Assembly (NCBI RefSeq): GCF_000756655.1
Contig: NZ_ARXU01000003.1
Span: 372,001-436,000 of the forward strand
Direction: 5' to 3'
DNA from: Alcanivorax jadensis T9
Lineage (GTDB): Bacteria; Pseudomonadota; Gammaproteobacteria; Pseudomonadales; Alcanivoracaceae
DNA: 64,000 nt
This document shows positions 16,353-24,437 of this stretch, one piece after another (the first letter of the stretch is position 1; every line of letters begins with the position of its first letter). The notes beneath the pieces were generated by a model. That model made no database searches, had not been told where the DNA came from, and saw only the letters and a program-made list of their open reading frames with translations. Made by a program: the position numbers and the translations under genes.

Positions 16353-18601
16353 CAGTTGACCTCGCTGGTCGGGCGTTCTTCGCTGTGGGCGCCGCTACTG
16401 GCGCTATTGAGCGTGCCGAGGGCGTCGATCACTTCTTTCTGCGAGGCCATGCTCAGTTCGATTACCTCGCGAGCCTGCTCCACATAGTAGTTGAGCTGTT
16501 CGTCGGCCCGGGCGGAGGACTGTTCCAGACGGCTTTCCACCTGTTGCAGGTTGTCCAGCAGCTTGTCGTTGGCGTCGCTGAACACCTGTACGGCGGTAGC
16601 GAAGGCATCGCTGAGGCTGGCCACTTCGGCGGCGCTGCCGGACACATCCCCGGCCACCTGGTCGAGCTGCTCGCTCTGGGCGCTGACCTGCTGGGCGAAG
16701 GTGTCGCTGACCTGGGTCAGGGTGTCGCTGGCGGTGGTGATCAGTGTCTCAATGGCGTCACGTTGGGCGCCGGCAGCATCGCGCTGGCCGCTGAGCAGGG
16801 TATCCAGCTCGGCCATGATGCGGCGGCGCTCTTCCAGCAGTTCGTTGTCCCGTTCGCTACTGCGGGTCATTTCCTCGCGCAGACGGCTGATCACTTCCGC
16901 CGCCGCTTTCGGGGTTTCCGAGGCGGTTTCGATCAGGCGGGTCATGGGCGCTTCCAGGGCGGTGCCCAGGCGGCCCAGGTGCTCGCTGACGGTGCCTTCC
17001 AGCTGTGCCAGCCGCTCGCTGGCGGCTTCGCTGCGGCCGGCTTCCGCGTCACGCAGGGCAATCAATTCCTCGCGCACGGTGGCCACCAGGGTCTCCAGGC
17101 CGGTTCTCTGGCCATCCAGCAGGCCGGTGGCGCTGTTCTGAAACTGGTTGTTGTGCTCGCTCAGGGAGCTGCGTAATTCGCTGATCAGGGTGGTGCCGGA
17201 CGCCTGTTGTGCGTCGATGCCGTCGCGCCACTGGGCGGCGGCCTGGTCGCTGACCTCACGGAACTGGCCGGTGACAGCGCGGAGCTGCTCTTCGCTGGTG
17301 CGGGCCAGCTGCTGCTGGGTATCGCGCACTTCCTGTAGCAGGCTGTGGCCGGTGTCCTTCTGCTCGGCCAGGCCCTGTTGCCACTGTTGCAGGGCCTGCT
17401 CGCTGGCGCTGCGGAATTGCTCGGCGATGGCGGCCAGTTGCTGTTCGCTGGCGCTGCCCAGTTCTGTCTGGGTGCTACGCATCTGTTCGAGCAGCTGGCT
17501 GCTGTTGTCGCGGAACTGGTCGTGATGGGCGGCCAGGGAGGTGCTGATATCGTTGACCAGACGCGCGCTGGTCTGCTGATGCTGCTCAAGCCCCTGCTGC
17601 CAGTGTTGGGCAGCGGATTCCGTGGTCTGGTGGAACCGTTCGGTGAGGGTGGCAAGCTGCTTTTCGGTGATGGCGTTGAGCGTTTCGTGGGTGCCCTGCA
17701 CCTGCTGGCTCAGGTCGGCCAGGGATTGCTTCATGATCGGCTGGATGTTTTCCACCGCCAGGCGGCTGCTGTCCGCCAGGGTTTCCTTCAGCGACTGGCT
17801 GACGGAATCCGCCAGCGTGCGGTATTGATCGGTAAGGGTGTGGTGGAAATCCTGCTGGTTGCGGGTCAGGGACTCGCTGAGCTGTTCGCCCATTTGTTCC
17901 ATGCGCCCGGTGAGCCCCTGCAGGGCGCTGACCAGCTCCGGGAAAATGCGGGATTGATCCTGCAGGGCGGTGTAGGCGGACTGACGCTGGTGGTTCAGGG
18001 AGAAGGCATGCAGCTCCAGGTCCACCCGGTCGTCCAGCTTGCGCGACACGGCCATGCGGTCGCGGCGACAGAGGGCGGCGCTGAGCCCCAGCATGGCGGA
18101 CGCGGCCACACCGGCAATGGAGGTGCCGAAGGCCAGGCTGAGCCCGGCGATGGGCGCGGCCAGGGCGCTGCGGATGGCGGTGAGTTCGCTGCTGCCATCC
18201 AGGGCGGTGGCGGCCCCTTGCAGGGTGACGATCATGCCCACGAAGGTGCCCAGCAGGCCCAGCATCACCAGCAGGCCGGTGAGGTAGGGGGTCAGCTGGG
18301 GGCCGGGCAGGGGCGCCGGGTGGCCATCGATGCGGCGGTGTACCGCGTGGCGCAGGCTGCCGGGCAGGGCCTTGAGCCAGTGAGTCAGGCCATCGCGGCT
18401 TTCCGGCAGGTCATCGAGCTGCCGGTCCAGGGTGGCGGTGGTGCGGCGAAAGCGCACCAACTCGGCAAAGCCCAGGGTATAGGCGGCGGCGATGATCAGG
18501 GTCACGGTCAGGGCCACCGGGTTGCTCAGAAAGGTGGCGGCGATCCAGACCACGGCAATGGCGCCGAGGAGAAAGGGGACAGCAAAAAGAAAGCGTCTCA
18601 T
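16352..18601 (-). CDS. DUF802 protein: MotA/ExbB-like membrane domain with long coiled tail
   Basis: 749 residues. There are four membrane helices at about 4-24, 27-46, 106-126 and 148-176. The segment LLGLLGTFVGMIVTLQGA (about 111-131) and the small-residue-rich fourth helix are typical of MotA/TolQ/ExbB channel subunits. From residue 200 to the end there is a very long helical tail rich in Gln, Glu and Ala, with an internal repeat of about 55-60 residues (units containing EQ.LAAI.EQF....EQALQQW.QGL). This layout resembles ZorA of Zorya defence, whose tail projects into the cytosol, but I know no experimental role for this family. It overlaps both neighbours by a few bases, so all four genes are coupled. 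Confidence 0.88.
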   Translation of the reverse strand: MRRFLFAVPFLLGAIAVVWIAATFLSNPVALTVTLIIAAAYTLGFAELVRFRRTTATLDRQLDDLPESRDGLTHWLKALPGSLRHAVHRRIDGHPAPLPGPQLTPYLTGLLVMLGLLGTFVGMIVTLQGAATALDGSSELTAIRSALAAPIAGLSLAFGTSIAGVAASAMLGLSAALCRRDRMAVSRKLDDRVDLELHAFSLNHQRQSAYTALQDQSRIFPELVSALQGLTGRMEQMGEQLSESLTRNQQDFHHTLTDQYRTLADSVSQSLKETLADSSRLAVENIQPIMKQSLADLSQQVQGTHETLNAITEKQLATLTERFHQTTESAAQHWQQGLEQHQQTSARLVNDISTSLAAHHDQFRDNSSQLLEQMRSTQTELGSASEQQLAAIAEQFRSASEQALQQWQQGLAEQKDTGHSLLQEVRDTQQQLARTSEEQLRAVTGQFREVSDQAAAQWRDGIDAQQASGTTLISELRSSLSEHNNQFQNSATGLLDGQRTGLETLVATVREELIALRDAEAGRSEAASERLAQLEGTVSEHLGRLGTALEAPMTRLIETASETPKAAAEVISRLREEMTRSSERDNELLEERRRIMAELDTLLSGQRDAAGAQRDAIETLITTASDTLTQVSDTFAQQVSAQSEQLDQVAGDVSGSAAEVASLSDAFATAVQVFSDANDKLLDNLQQVESRLEQSSARADEQLNYYVEQAREVIELSMASQKEVIDALGTLNSASSGAHSEERPTSEVN

Positions 18602-19374
18602 ACGGTCTTGCTTACCTCGTTATGGGTGGACTGGTTGCCCGTCGCATCGGCGACAAGGGCGTCCAGCAGGCCGAGTATGGGTTCCTGGCGGGCGTCCAGC
18701 TCGGCAAGTAACAGCAGTTGCAGTTCACGCCGGAACTGGCTCAGCCACCCCTGTGGGGCGAGCCAGTCCTCGACGGTATGAAAGGGATCACGGGTGTCCC
18801 AGAGGGTGCGATAGCGTTTTTCCAGAAAGCCGGGCAGGGCGCCGAAGCAGTGGCGCACGTAGCCGCTCAGGCTTTGTTCAAACACCGCATCCAGTTCCGC
18901 CAGCCGGGCCATGGCCTGGCTGTGGCCGATGAGGATACGACGGGACCGCTGGCGCAGGTTACTGAGCCCGGCAATCATCTGCCGTTGGTGGGCCTGATAA
19001 AAGCGTTCGTAGGCGCCAAAGGTGGGGCGCTTGTCGGTCTGGGCGTCGTCCTTGAGCGGCGGCAGGGGGATCACCGAGGCCGCCTTCTCTCCGGCAAAGC
19101 TTCGGCTCAGGTGGGCCAGCAGGGTGTCGCGGGTCTTCAGCAGGTCCGCCTGCAGGCGTTCGGTGGCGTCCGGCCTGGCCTCGAAGGGACCTTTGGGGCG
19201 GTATTGATTGGCGCCGTCCAGAGAGATGGCATCGGACAGATCGAACAGCCGTCCCAGGCGCTCGGCAAAGTCTCCGTGGCTATCCCTGGCTGCCTTGCGA
19301 TCCAGCTGCGTCAGCAGCGTCACCAGACGGCTGCTGGCGGGGCCGGATGGTGCGGGTGTGTGCGTCCTATGCAT
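18598..19374 (-). CDS. DUF3348 family protein, first gene of the motor-like operon
   Basis: 258 residues. The segments LVTLLTQLDRKAARDSHGDFAERLGRLFDLSDAI and GAYERFYQAHQRQMIAGLSNLRQRSRR match my recollection of DUF3348. It is helical and soluble, with no signal peptide. Its stop overlaps the DUF802 start by 4 bp. Position first in the operon suggests a cytosolic partner of the long DUF802 tail. Function is unknown. Confidence 0.8.
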   Translation of the reverse strand: MHRTHTPAPSGPASSRLVTLLTQLDRKAARDSHGDFAERLGRLFDLSDAISLDGANQYRPKGPFEARPDATERLQADLLKTRDTLLAHLSRSFAGEKAASVIPLPPLKDDAQTDKRPTFGAYERFYQAHQRQMIAGLSNLRQRSRRILIGHSQAMARLAELDAVFEQSLSGYVRHCFGALPGFLEKRYRTLWDTRDPFHTVEDWLAPQGWLSQFRRELQLLLLAELDARQEPILGLLDALVADATGNQSTHNEVSKTV

Positions 19375-19589
19375 ACTCTTGGTTATCCATACTGCAGGGC
19401 GTTCTGGAGCGAGCCGGCCATTCTAATCGGGAAAGGGCGGGGATGATAATGCGTCTGTCGGTTGCGCGCTGCTGGCGATGGCGGGGTTGGGGTGGTGAAA
19501 TAGGTTCAGGTTCCGTGGCGAGCTGCCCGCAGGGTGAAAGGGGGGAGCAATTCGCTATCGGAGCCTGTCGGCTACAGGAGAAACCGGAC

Positions 19590-19799
19590 ATGGAAAAAAC
19601 ACTGATAATAGCGGCGATGCTGTTTCTCGCCGGTTGCCAGCCCATGCCGGGTAGCGACCGGGACAAATATGGCTGCCTGGGGTCTGCGGGGTATCAGTGG
19701 TGCCCGGCCAACGACAGCTGTGAACGGCCCTGGGAGTTGGCACAAGAGCAGGGCTTTGAGCGAAGCCAGGCGGCCTTTGACGAGTACTGCAGCGGTTAG
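19590..19799 (+). CDS. Small lipoprotein, 69 aa
   Basis: Starts MEKTLIIAAMLFLAGCQPMPG with a clear lipobox (LAGC, Cys16) and a ribosome site (CAGGAG) 8 bp upstream. The mature part holds four cysteines and the stretch YQWCPANDSCERPWELAQEQGF, similar to short envelope proteins found as stand-alone genes. Specific function is unknown. Confidence 0.7.
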   Translation: MEKTLIIAAMLFLAGCQPMPGSDRDKYGCLGSAGYQWCPANDSCERPWELAQEQGFERSQAAFDEYCSG

Positions 19800-19823
19800 T
19801 TGCAACCCTGAGACAGGACGATG

Positions 19824-20141
19824 TCAGTCGTCCTGCGGGTCGATGCTGTCCATGTTGCGCGAGGCGGTGCGGGCGTCTTCCAGGGCGGCAAATTGTTCGG
19901 AAATCAGCGAGCCGACTTCCTGATTGACCTTGCGAATGGTGTCGTATACCAAGCCGATGGTTTTACGCTGTTTGTCTCTCAGGTTGCCGGCCTTTTCTTC
20001 GAACAGTCCAAGCTTTTCCAGCGCGTCGAAGGGCAGCCCGGCGATGTGCTGGTGCACCTCTTCCACGGTGGTGGCGCCGTCTTCAATGGCTTCCTGAATC
20101 ATGTCTTTGAGCAGTTCTGCCCGTTCAACGTTTTTCTTCAT
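19824..20141 (-). CDS. Conserved hypothetical protein, 105 aa
   Basis: Soluble, helical and acidic protein starting MKKNVERAELLKDMIQEAI, ending in a polar tail SIDPQDD. No membrane segment or catalytic motif is visible. Family not recognised with confidence. It is convergent with the preceding small lipoprotein gene and divergent from the coiled-coil gene at 20342. Confidence 0.65.
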   Translation of the reverse strand: MKKNVERAELLKDMIQEAIEDGATTVEEVHQHIAGLPFDALEKLGLFEEKAGNLRDKQRKTIGLVYDTIRKVNQEVGSLISEQFAALEDARTASRNMDSIDPQDD

Positions 20142-20341
20142 TATTGGTCCGCAACGCCCATGGGTGAGTGGAATGCTCTTGGCAATGTAACGGAATCCAC
20201 GGGTTACGGCCAGATTTCAGGCGGCCTGGGTGACCGATTGTCCGACGTAATAAACCGTTACCACGCATCGCCTTGACCAGGGCGGAACAATGGGGCCAAT
20301 CTGGAAGCGGATTCATGCAGAGACTTGCAAGGAGTCATACC

Positions 20342-20623
20342 GTGGAAAATGCAAAACAGATGCTGGCCGATATCAAGGGCAAGCTGGATGAACTGGAAAC
20401 AGAACTGGAGCAACTGGAGGCCCGGGGCGTCGGTTCCAGTGGTGATTCCAGTACCGAAGCGGAACGTCACCAGCTGGCCCTGCAGGATGTGCTCACCGAT
20501 TTGCAGCAGCGCATTGATGAATACCATGAACTGGCCGACATGGATGCGGATGGCCAGGGCAACTGGCAGCAACTGGATCGCGACCTGATGGATCTGGACA
20601 AGGATCTTTACGGCGCTAACTGA
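20342..20623 (+). CDS. Small coiled-coil protein
   Basis: 93 residues from a GTG start preceded by AAGGAG at 8-9 bp; a longer reading from 20273 lacks a site. The sequence is heptad-like (MLADIKGKLDELETELEQLE, then LQDVLTDLQQRIDEYHEL) and strongly acidic, ending DLDKDLYGAN. Predicted cytosolic. Family unknown. Confidence 0.65.
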   Translation: MENAKQMLADIKGKLDELETELEQLEARGVGSSGDSSTEAERHQLALQDVLTDLQQRIDEYHELADMDADGQGNWQQLDRDLMDLDKDLYGAN

Positions 20624-20793
20624 TTGCCGGATTGCTGTTTTGCTACTGCCGTGCTTGCCCGGCGTGCCACAGGAATCTTTTCACTCGCTGTTGTGGGCAG
20701 GTGATTAGCCGGAGGTGAAGGACTGAACCTTTGACTTTTGCTGGCTGATGTTCCCCGCTATTCTTGCGCCCTCCATGGACGGACGGTGTTGTG

Positions 20794-21330
20794 ATGACTC
20801 TCAAACCACTTAGTGGCGTGCTGCTGCTGCAATCCCTGCGCAAACATCTGGGTTTTTTCTGCATTCTCTTTTTTATGGGGCTGACATTCGCGTCCGTGGG
20901 TGTGGGCCTGCTGGTGTGGGCGCACTCCCCGGGAGACTGGGGGTTGTTGCTGTTTGCGTCGTTGTTTGCGTTGATCGGCTTCGGCGTGTTGATCATGGCG
21001 TTTGTTACCACTTACAGCAGCGTGGGTTATTACTACGAGCGTGCCCTGTTGAAAGAATACGGCATTAATATCGATGGCCGGGTGGTGGGGGTTCAGCAAT
21101 ATAACCAGCCCGAAGACGGGGAAGAAACTTTGTGGCTGATGACCTTCGAATATCACCATCAGGGCTTGCGCTATGAAGTGGATGCCATGCTGCCCGGTGA
21201 GCAATGGGCGGATAAGCTACCGCAGCAGCAATGGCTGCCACTGCGGTTGCTCAAGCCCCGCCCGCAGGTGGCGGAACCCCGTTGGCGAAAACTGAAAAAC
21301 CAGCTCAAGCTGGACGGGGTTTGGAGTTAA
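20794..21330 (+). CDS. DUF3592-like membrane protein
   Basis: 178 residues with two N-terminal helices (about 20-46 and 53-74), then a soluble part containing YYYERALLKEYGINIDGRVVGVQQYN and WLMTFEYHHQGLRYEVDAMLPG. The order of two helices followed by a small beta domain that starts with G.V..... and asks for a conversion of a field (F.Y...G..Y) fits DUF3592. The ATG at 20794 is preferred over upstream alternatives. Role unknown. Confidence 0.6.
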   Translation: MTLKPLSGVLLLQSLRKHLGFFCILFFMGLTFASVGVGLLVWAHSPGDWGLLLFASLFALIGFGVLIMAFVTTYSSVGYYYERALLKEYGINIDGRVVGVQQYNQPEDGEETLWLMTFEYHHQGLRYEVDAMLPGEQWADKLPQQQWLPLRLLKPRPQVAEPRWRKLKNQLKLDGVWS

Positions 21331-21354
21331 AGGCCTTAAAGACAAAAGCGTTTT

Positions 21355-21543
21355 TTCACCACCGAGGGCACAGAGCTCACTGAGGAAAACCGTTTCTCCG
21401 GGGTATATGTAGGGTGGGTTAGCCGCAGGCGTTACCCACGGATTGCGCGTTTCTTGTGGATTACGCCTGCGGCTAATCCACCCTATACAAAAGCAAAGGT
21501 GATGGTTTTTCCTCAGTGAGCTCTGTGCCCTCTGTGGTAAAAA
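21355..21543. repeat. Nested inverted repeats of two families
   Basis: The outer arms (21355-21389 and 21507-21543) are inverted copies of TTCACCAC.GAGGGCACAG, the family also found at 33087-33163 and 51751-51824. Inside the loop sits a second family (arms 21409-21442 and 21456-21488, GTAGGGTGG.TTAGCCGCAGG), whose single arm also appears at 36739-36770. It looks as if one repeat inserted into the other. Confidence 0.8.
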
Positions 21544-21552
21544 TCGACTCCC

Positions 21553-22788
21553 CTACATCACCAGCAACTGCCCCAGCCCCAGCACCGCCACAAAGCCCAC
21601 GCTGTAGGCCACCAACAGGTAGAGGAAATAGCGCAGGTAGCTGACGAAGGTCAGCACTTCCACCTTGCTCATGGCGATCACCCCGGCGGCGGAGCCGATG
21701 ATCAGCAGGGAGCCGCCCACGCCCACCGAATAGGTCAGTGACAGCCATTCCGGCAGGGTCATGTCGATACCGGAATTGAGCAGGGCCGCGGTCAGTGGCA
21801 CGTTGTCGAACAGGGCCGAGGCGATCCCCACCAGGAAGTTGGCGGCTACCGGGGGCATCACATCGTACAGGGCCGGGAAGTAGGCCAGCATGCCCAGCTC
21901 CTTGAGCATCCCCACCAGCAGTAGTACCCCGAGGAAAAACAGCAGGGTGTCGAACTCGATCTTGCGGATGTATTCCAGCACCGGTTCGTCCTTGTTGAGG
22001 AACTGCACTACCAGAAACATCAGTGACAGCCCGAACAGGAAGCACAGCACCGGCGGAATGCCAAAGGCCACATTGGCACCGATAGTGCCGAGGATGGTGG
22101 CGAAGAACAGTATCGCGATGACCTTGTCGCCTCGATCAATCACGGTTTCCTGTTTCTGGATCTGTACCTCGCCGCTGAGCCCCAGCGACAGCATGCCGGC
22201 CAGTACGGCAACCGCGCCGGCGGCGGGCAGGCTGAGCAGGAGAAGGTCGGGGATTTCCACCTTGTCCGCCAGAAAGATCATCAGCGTGGTCACGTCGCCG
22301 GTGATCAGCGCAGTACCGCCTGCGTTCACCGAGAACACCACCAGGACCACATAGCGCAGCAGCTTTTCCGCCGGTAGCTTCAGGTTCGTCAGCACGGCAA
22401 TACACACCAGGGTGGCGGTGATGTTGTCAGCCAGGGAGGAGAACAGGAACGCGAACAGACCGGTGAGCAGCATCAGCTTGCGTTCGCTGATGCGAGTGGG
22501 TAGCAGGCGGTTGACGATGCTGTCGATAATGCCCTTGCCGGACAGGTACGCCACAAAGGTCATGGCGGCCATCAGGAACAGCCACAGGGTGGCGATATCC
22601 AGCAGGTTTTCGTCCAGCCGTTCCATCAGGATGTCGTGGCTCAGATGGGCCGGCGGGGCGATAAAATACAGCAGCCAGGCCAGGGAGCCGAAGAACAGGG
22701 TGGTCTTGGCCTTGTCGATGTGGACCATGTCTTCGACGACGATGGACAGAAAACCCAGTGCTACCAAAATCAGTAAAACGGTGCTCAT
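21553..22788 (-). CDS. nhaD: NhaD-type sodium/proton antiporter
   Basis: 411-residue inner-membrane protein with about 11-12 helices. It exports Na+ (or Li+) in exchange for protons. Family stretches seen are LSSLADNITATLVCIAVL near residue 118, VFSVNAGGTALITGDVTTLMIF near residue 150 and FDNVPLTAALLNSGID in the second half. These paired asparagine/aspartate loops are typical of the NhaD/ArsB-like ion transporter group. Length matches NhaD. It stands alone. The presence fits a salt-exposed organism. Confidence 0.88.
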   Translation of the reverse strand: MSTVLLILVALGFLSIVVEDMVHIDKAKTTLFFGSLAWLLYFIAPPAHLSHDILMERLDENLLDIATLWLFLMAAMTFVAYLSGKGIIDSIVNRLLPTRISERKLMLLTGLFAFLFSSLADNITATLVCIAVLTNLKLPAEKLLRYVVLVVFSVNAGGTALITGDVTTLMIFLADKVEIPDLLLLSLPAAGAVAVLAGMLSLGLSGEVQIQKQETVIDRGDKVIAILFFATILGTIGANVAFGIPPVLCFLFGLSLMFLVVQFLNKDEPVLEYIRKIEFDTLLFFLGVLLLVGMLKELGMLAYFPALYDVMPPVAANFLVGIASALFDNVPLTAALLNSGIDMTLPEWLSLTYSVGVGGSLLIIGSAAGVIAMSKVEVLTFVSYLRYFLYLLVAYSVGFVAVLGLGQLLVM

Positions 22789-22954
22789 GACGGGCCTCTC
22801 TCACGGCAGGGAGGTGTTGAGGGTGAGGGCGGCGGTATTCTAGGCCTTTTGTGAACTGGGTTCACCACTAGTCCCGCTTTATTTACTGTGAACGCCCCGG
22901 GCCTGAAAAAAATCCCCATGAAAGAGCAAATTTGCTGCCTTGCCCCTTTAAATT

Positions 22955-22973
22955 AATGCGAATAATTCGCATT
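22955..22973. promoter_or_regulatory. Fur box
   Basis: AATGCGAATAATTCGCATT is a perfect 9-1-9 palindrome, differing at two positions from the common AATGAGAATAATTCTCATT form of the Fur operator. It lies 78 bp upstream of the imelysin start in an AT-rich stretch, so iron repression of the operon to 28202 is strongly implied. Confidence 0.88.
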
Positions 22974-23050
22974 ATTGTGTCTTGAAGTTTTTGGGTGCCC
23001 CTGTGACTGGTGCCTGTTCACTTGCCGTTACACGATATTCGAGGAATTCC

Positions 23051-24331
23051 ATGCTGTCCCGCGTCTCTACCGGGGGCCTGTTGCTGGCCTCTCTGCTGCT
23101 CTCTGCCTGCAGTGATGAACCCGCTGCCACGCCAGCACCGGCCTACGACGAGGCCCGTGCCCGGCTGGTGATCAATCACTATGCCGACCTGGCGCTGGCT
23201 GCCTACAGCGATGCCCTGAGCGAGGCTCGCGAACTGCGTGGGCAGATTGATGCCCTGCTGGCGCAACCCAATGCAGAGACTCTTGCAGCAGCCCGACAGG
23301 CCTGGCGCGATGCCCGGGTGCCTTACATGCAGACGGAAGTCTTCCGTTTCGGCAATGCCGTGGTGGATGAATGGGAGGGGCAGGTAAATGCCTGGCCGCT
23401 GGATGAAGGCCTGATTGATTACGTGGCCGACGATTATCAGGCGGTGATGGGTAACCCGGGCGCCCGAGCCAATATCATTGCCAGTCAGTCATTGAAGATT
23501 GGCGAACAGCAGCTGGATCTGAGTGAGCTGGATGCCGATCTGCTGGCAAGCCTGAACGAGCTGGGCGGGTCCGAGGTGAATGTGGCCACCGGCTATCACG
23601 CCATCGAATTTCTGCTCTGGGGGCAGGACCTGAATGGCACCGATGCTGGTGCCGGCGAACGCCCGGCCACGGATTTTGCTACCGGTGAGGCTGCCACCGG
23701 TGGCCACAACGACCGTCGTCGCGACTACCTGACCGTGGTGACCGATCTGTTGATCAGTGATCTGGAAGCCATGGTGGCTGAATGGCAGCCGGACCAGGAC
23801 AACTATCGCGCCGACCTGGCGGCAGACAGTGTGGAAAACGGCCTGCGCAAGATGTTGTTCGGTATGGGCAGCCTGTCCCTGGGCGAGCTGGCCGGTGAGC
23901 GCATGAAGGTGGCCCTGGCCGCCCATTCGCCGGAAGACGAGCATGATTGCTTCAGTGACAACACTCACTTTTCCCATTTCTATAACGGCAAGGGTATCGA
24001 GAATGTCTATCTGGGGGAGTACCAGCGGGTAAACGGTGACACCGTCAGCGGCCCGTCCCTCAGTGATCTGGTAGCTGCCAGCGAACCGCAGTTGGATGAG
24101 GCCCTGAAAGCCGATCTGAACGCCAGTGAGGCGGCCTTGCAGACGTTGGTCGACAGTGCCGCCAGCGGCGTGCATTTCGATCAACTGATCGCGCCGGGCA
24201 ATGCCGAGGGTGCTGCCACGGTGAACGGGGCCATTGATGCCCTGGTGGAACAGACCACCCGCATCGAAAAGGCGGCCCTGGTACTGGATATCCAGGCCCT
24301 GAATCCGGACACCGCCAACCATAGTTTCTGA
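23051..24331 (+). CDS. Imelysin-family (M75) iron-regulated lipoprotein
   Basis: 426 residues; the ATG at 23051 is chosen because GAGGAATT precedes it, whereas a longer frame from 22982 does not show such a site. The signal sequence ends in lipobox LLSAC. The imelysin motif GxHxxE is present as GYHAIEFLLWG, the proposed metal site of the family. The name peptidase M75 is historical; proteolysis is not established, and members take part in iron uptake. It heads a Fur-controlled operon with a di-heme protein, a second imelysin and a DUF1513 protein, the usual set in proteobacteria. It should act in the periplasm. Confidence 0.92.
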   Translation: MLSRVSTGGLLLASLLLSACSDEPAATPAPAYDEARARLVINHYADLALAAYSDALSEARELRGQIDALLAQPNAETLAAARQAWRDARVPYMQTEVFRFGNAVVDEWEGQVNAWPLDEGLIDYVADDYQAVMGNPGARANIIASQSLKIGEQQLDLSELDADLLASLNELGGSEVNVATGYHAIEFLLWGQDLNGTDAGAGERPATDFATGEAATGGHNDRRRDYLTVVTDLLISDLEAMVAEWQPDQDNYRADLAADSVENGLRKMLFGMGSLSLGELAGERMKVALAAHSPEDEHDCFSDNTHFSHFYNGKGIENVYLGEYQRVNGDTVSGPSLSDLVAASEPQLDEALKADLNASEAALQTLVDSAASGVHFDQLIAPGNAEGAATVNGAIDALVEQTTRIEKAALVLDIQALNPDTANHSF

Positions 24332-24437
24332 AAAATCGTGATTAACAGTGACAGGGCAGCGAAGGGTTGCTGCCCTTGCTGAGCCTGCATGCGTGGCCCC
24401 TGTGGCTGCGCTATCAAGATAGAAGGATATTCATACC

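Noticed and set aside
17345-18781. 478-residue plus-strand ORF opposite the DUF802 gene
   Set aside because: Low-complexity Gly/Gln/Ala sequence mirrors the coiled-coil codons of the opposite strand; no family or start signal.
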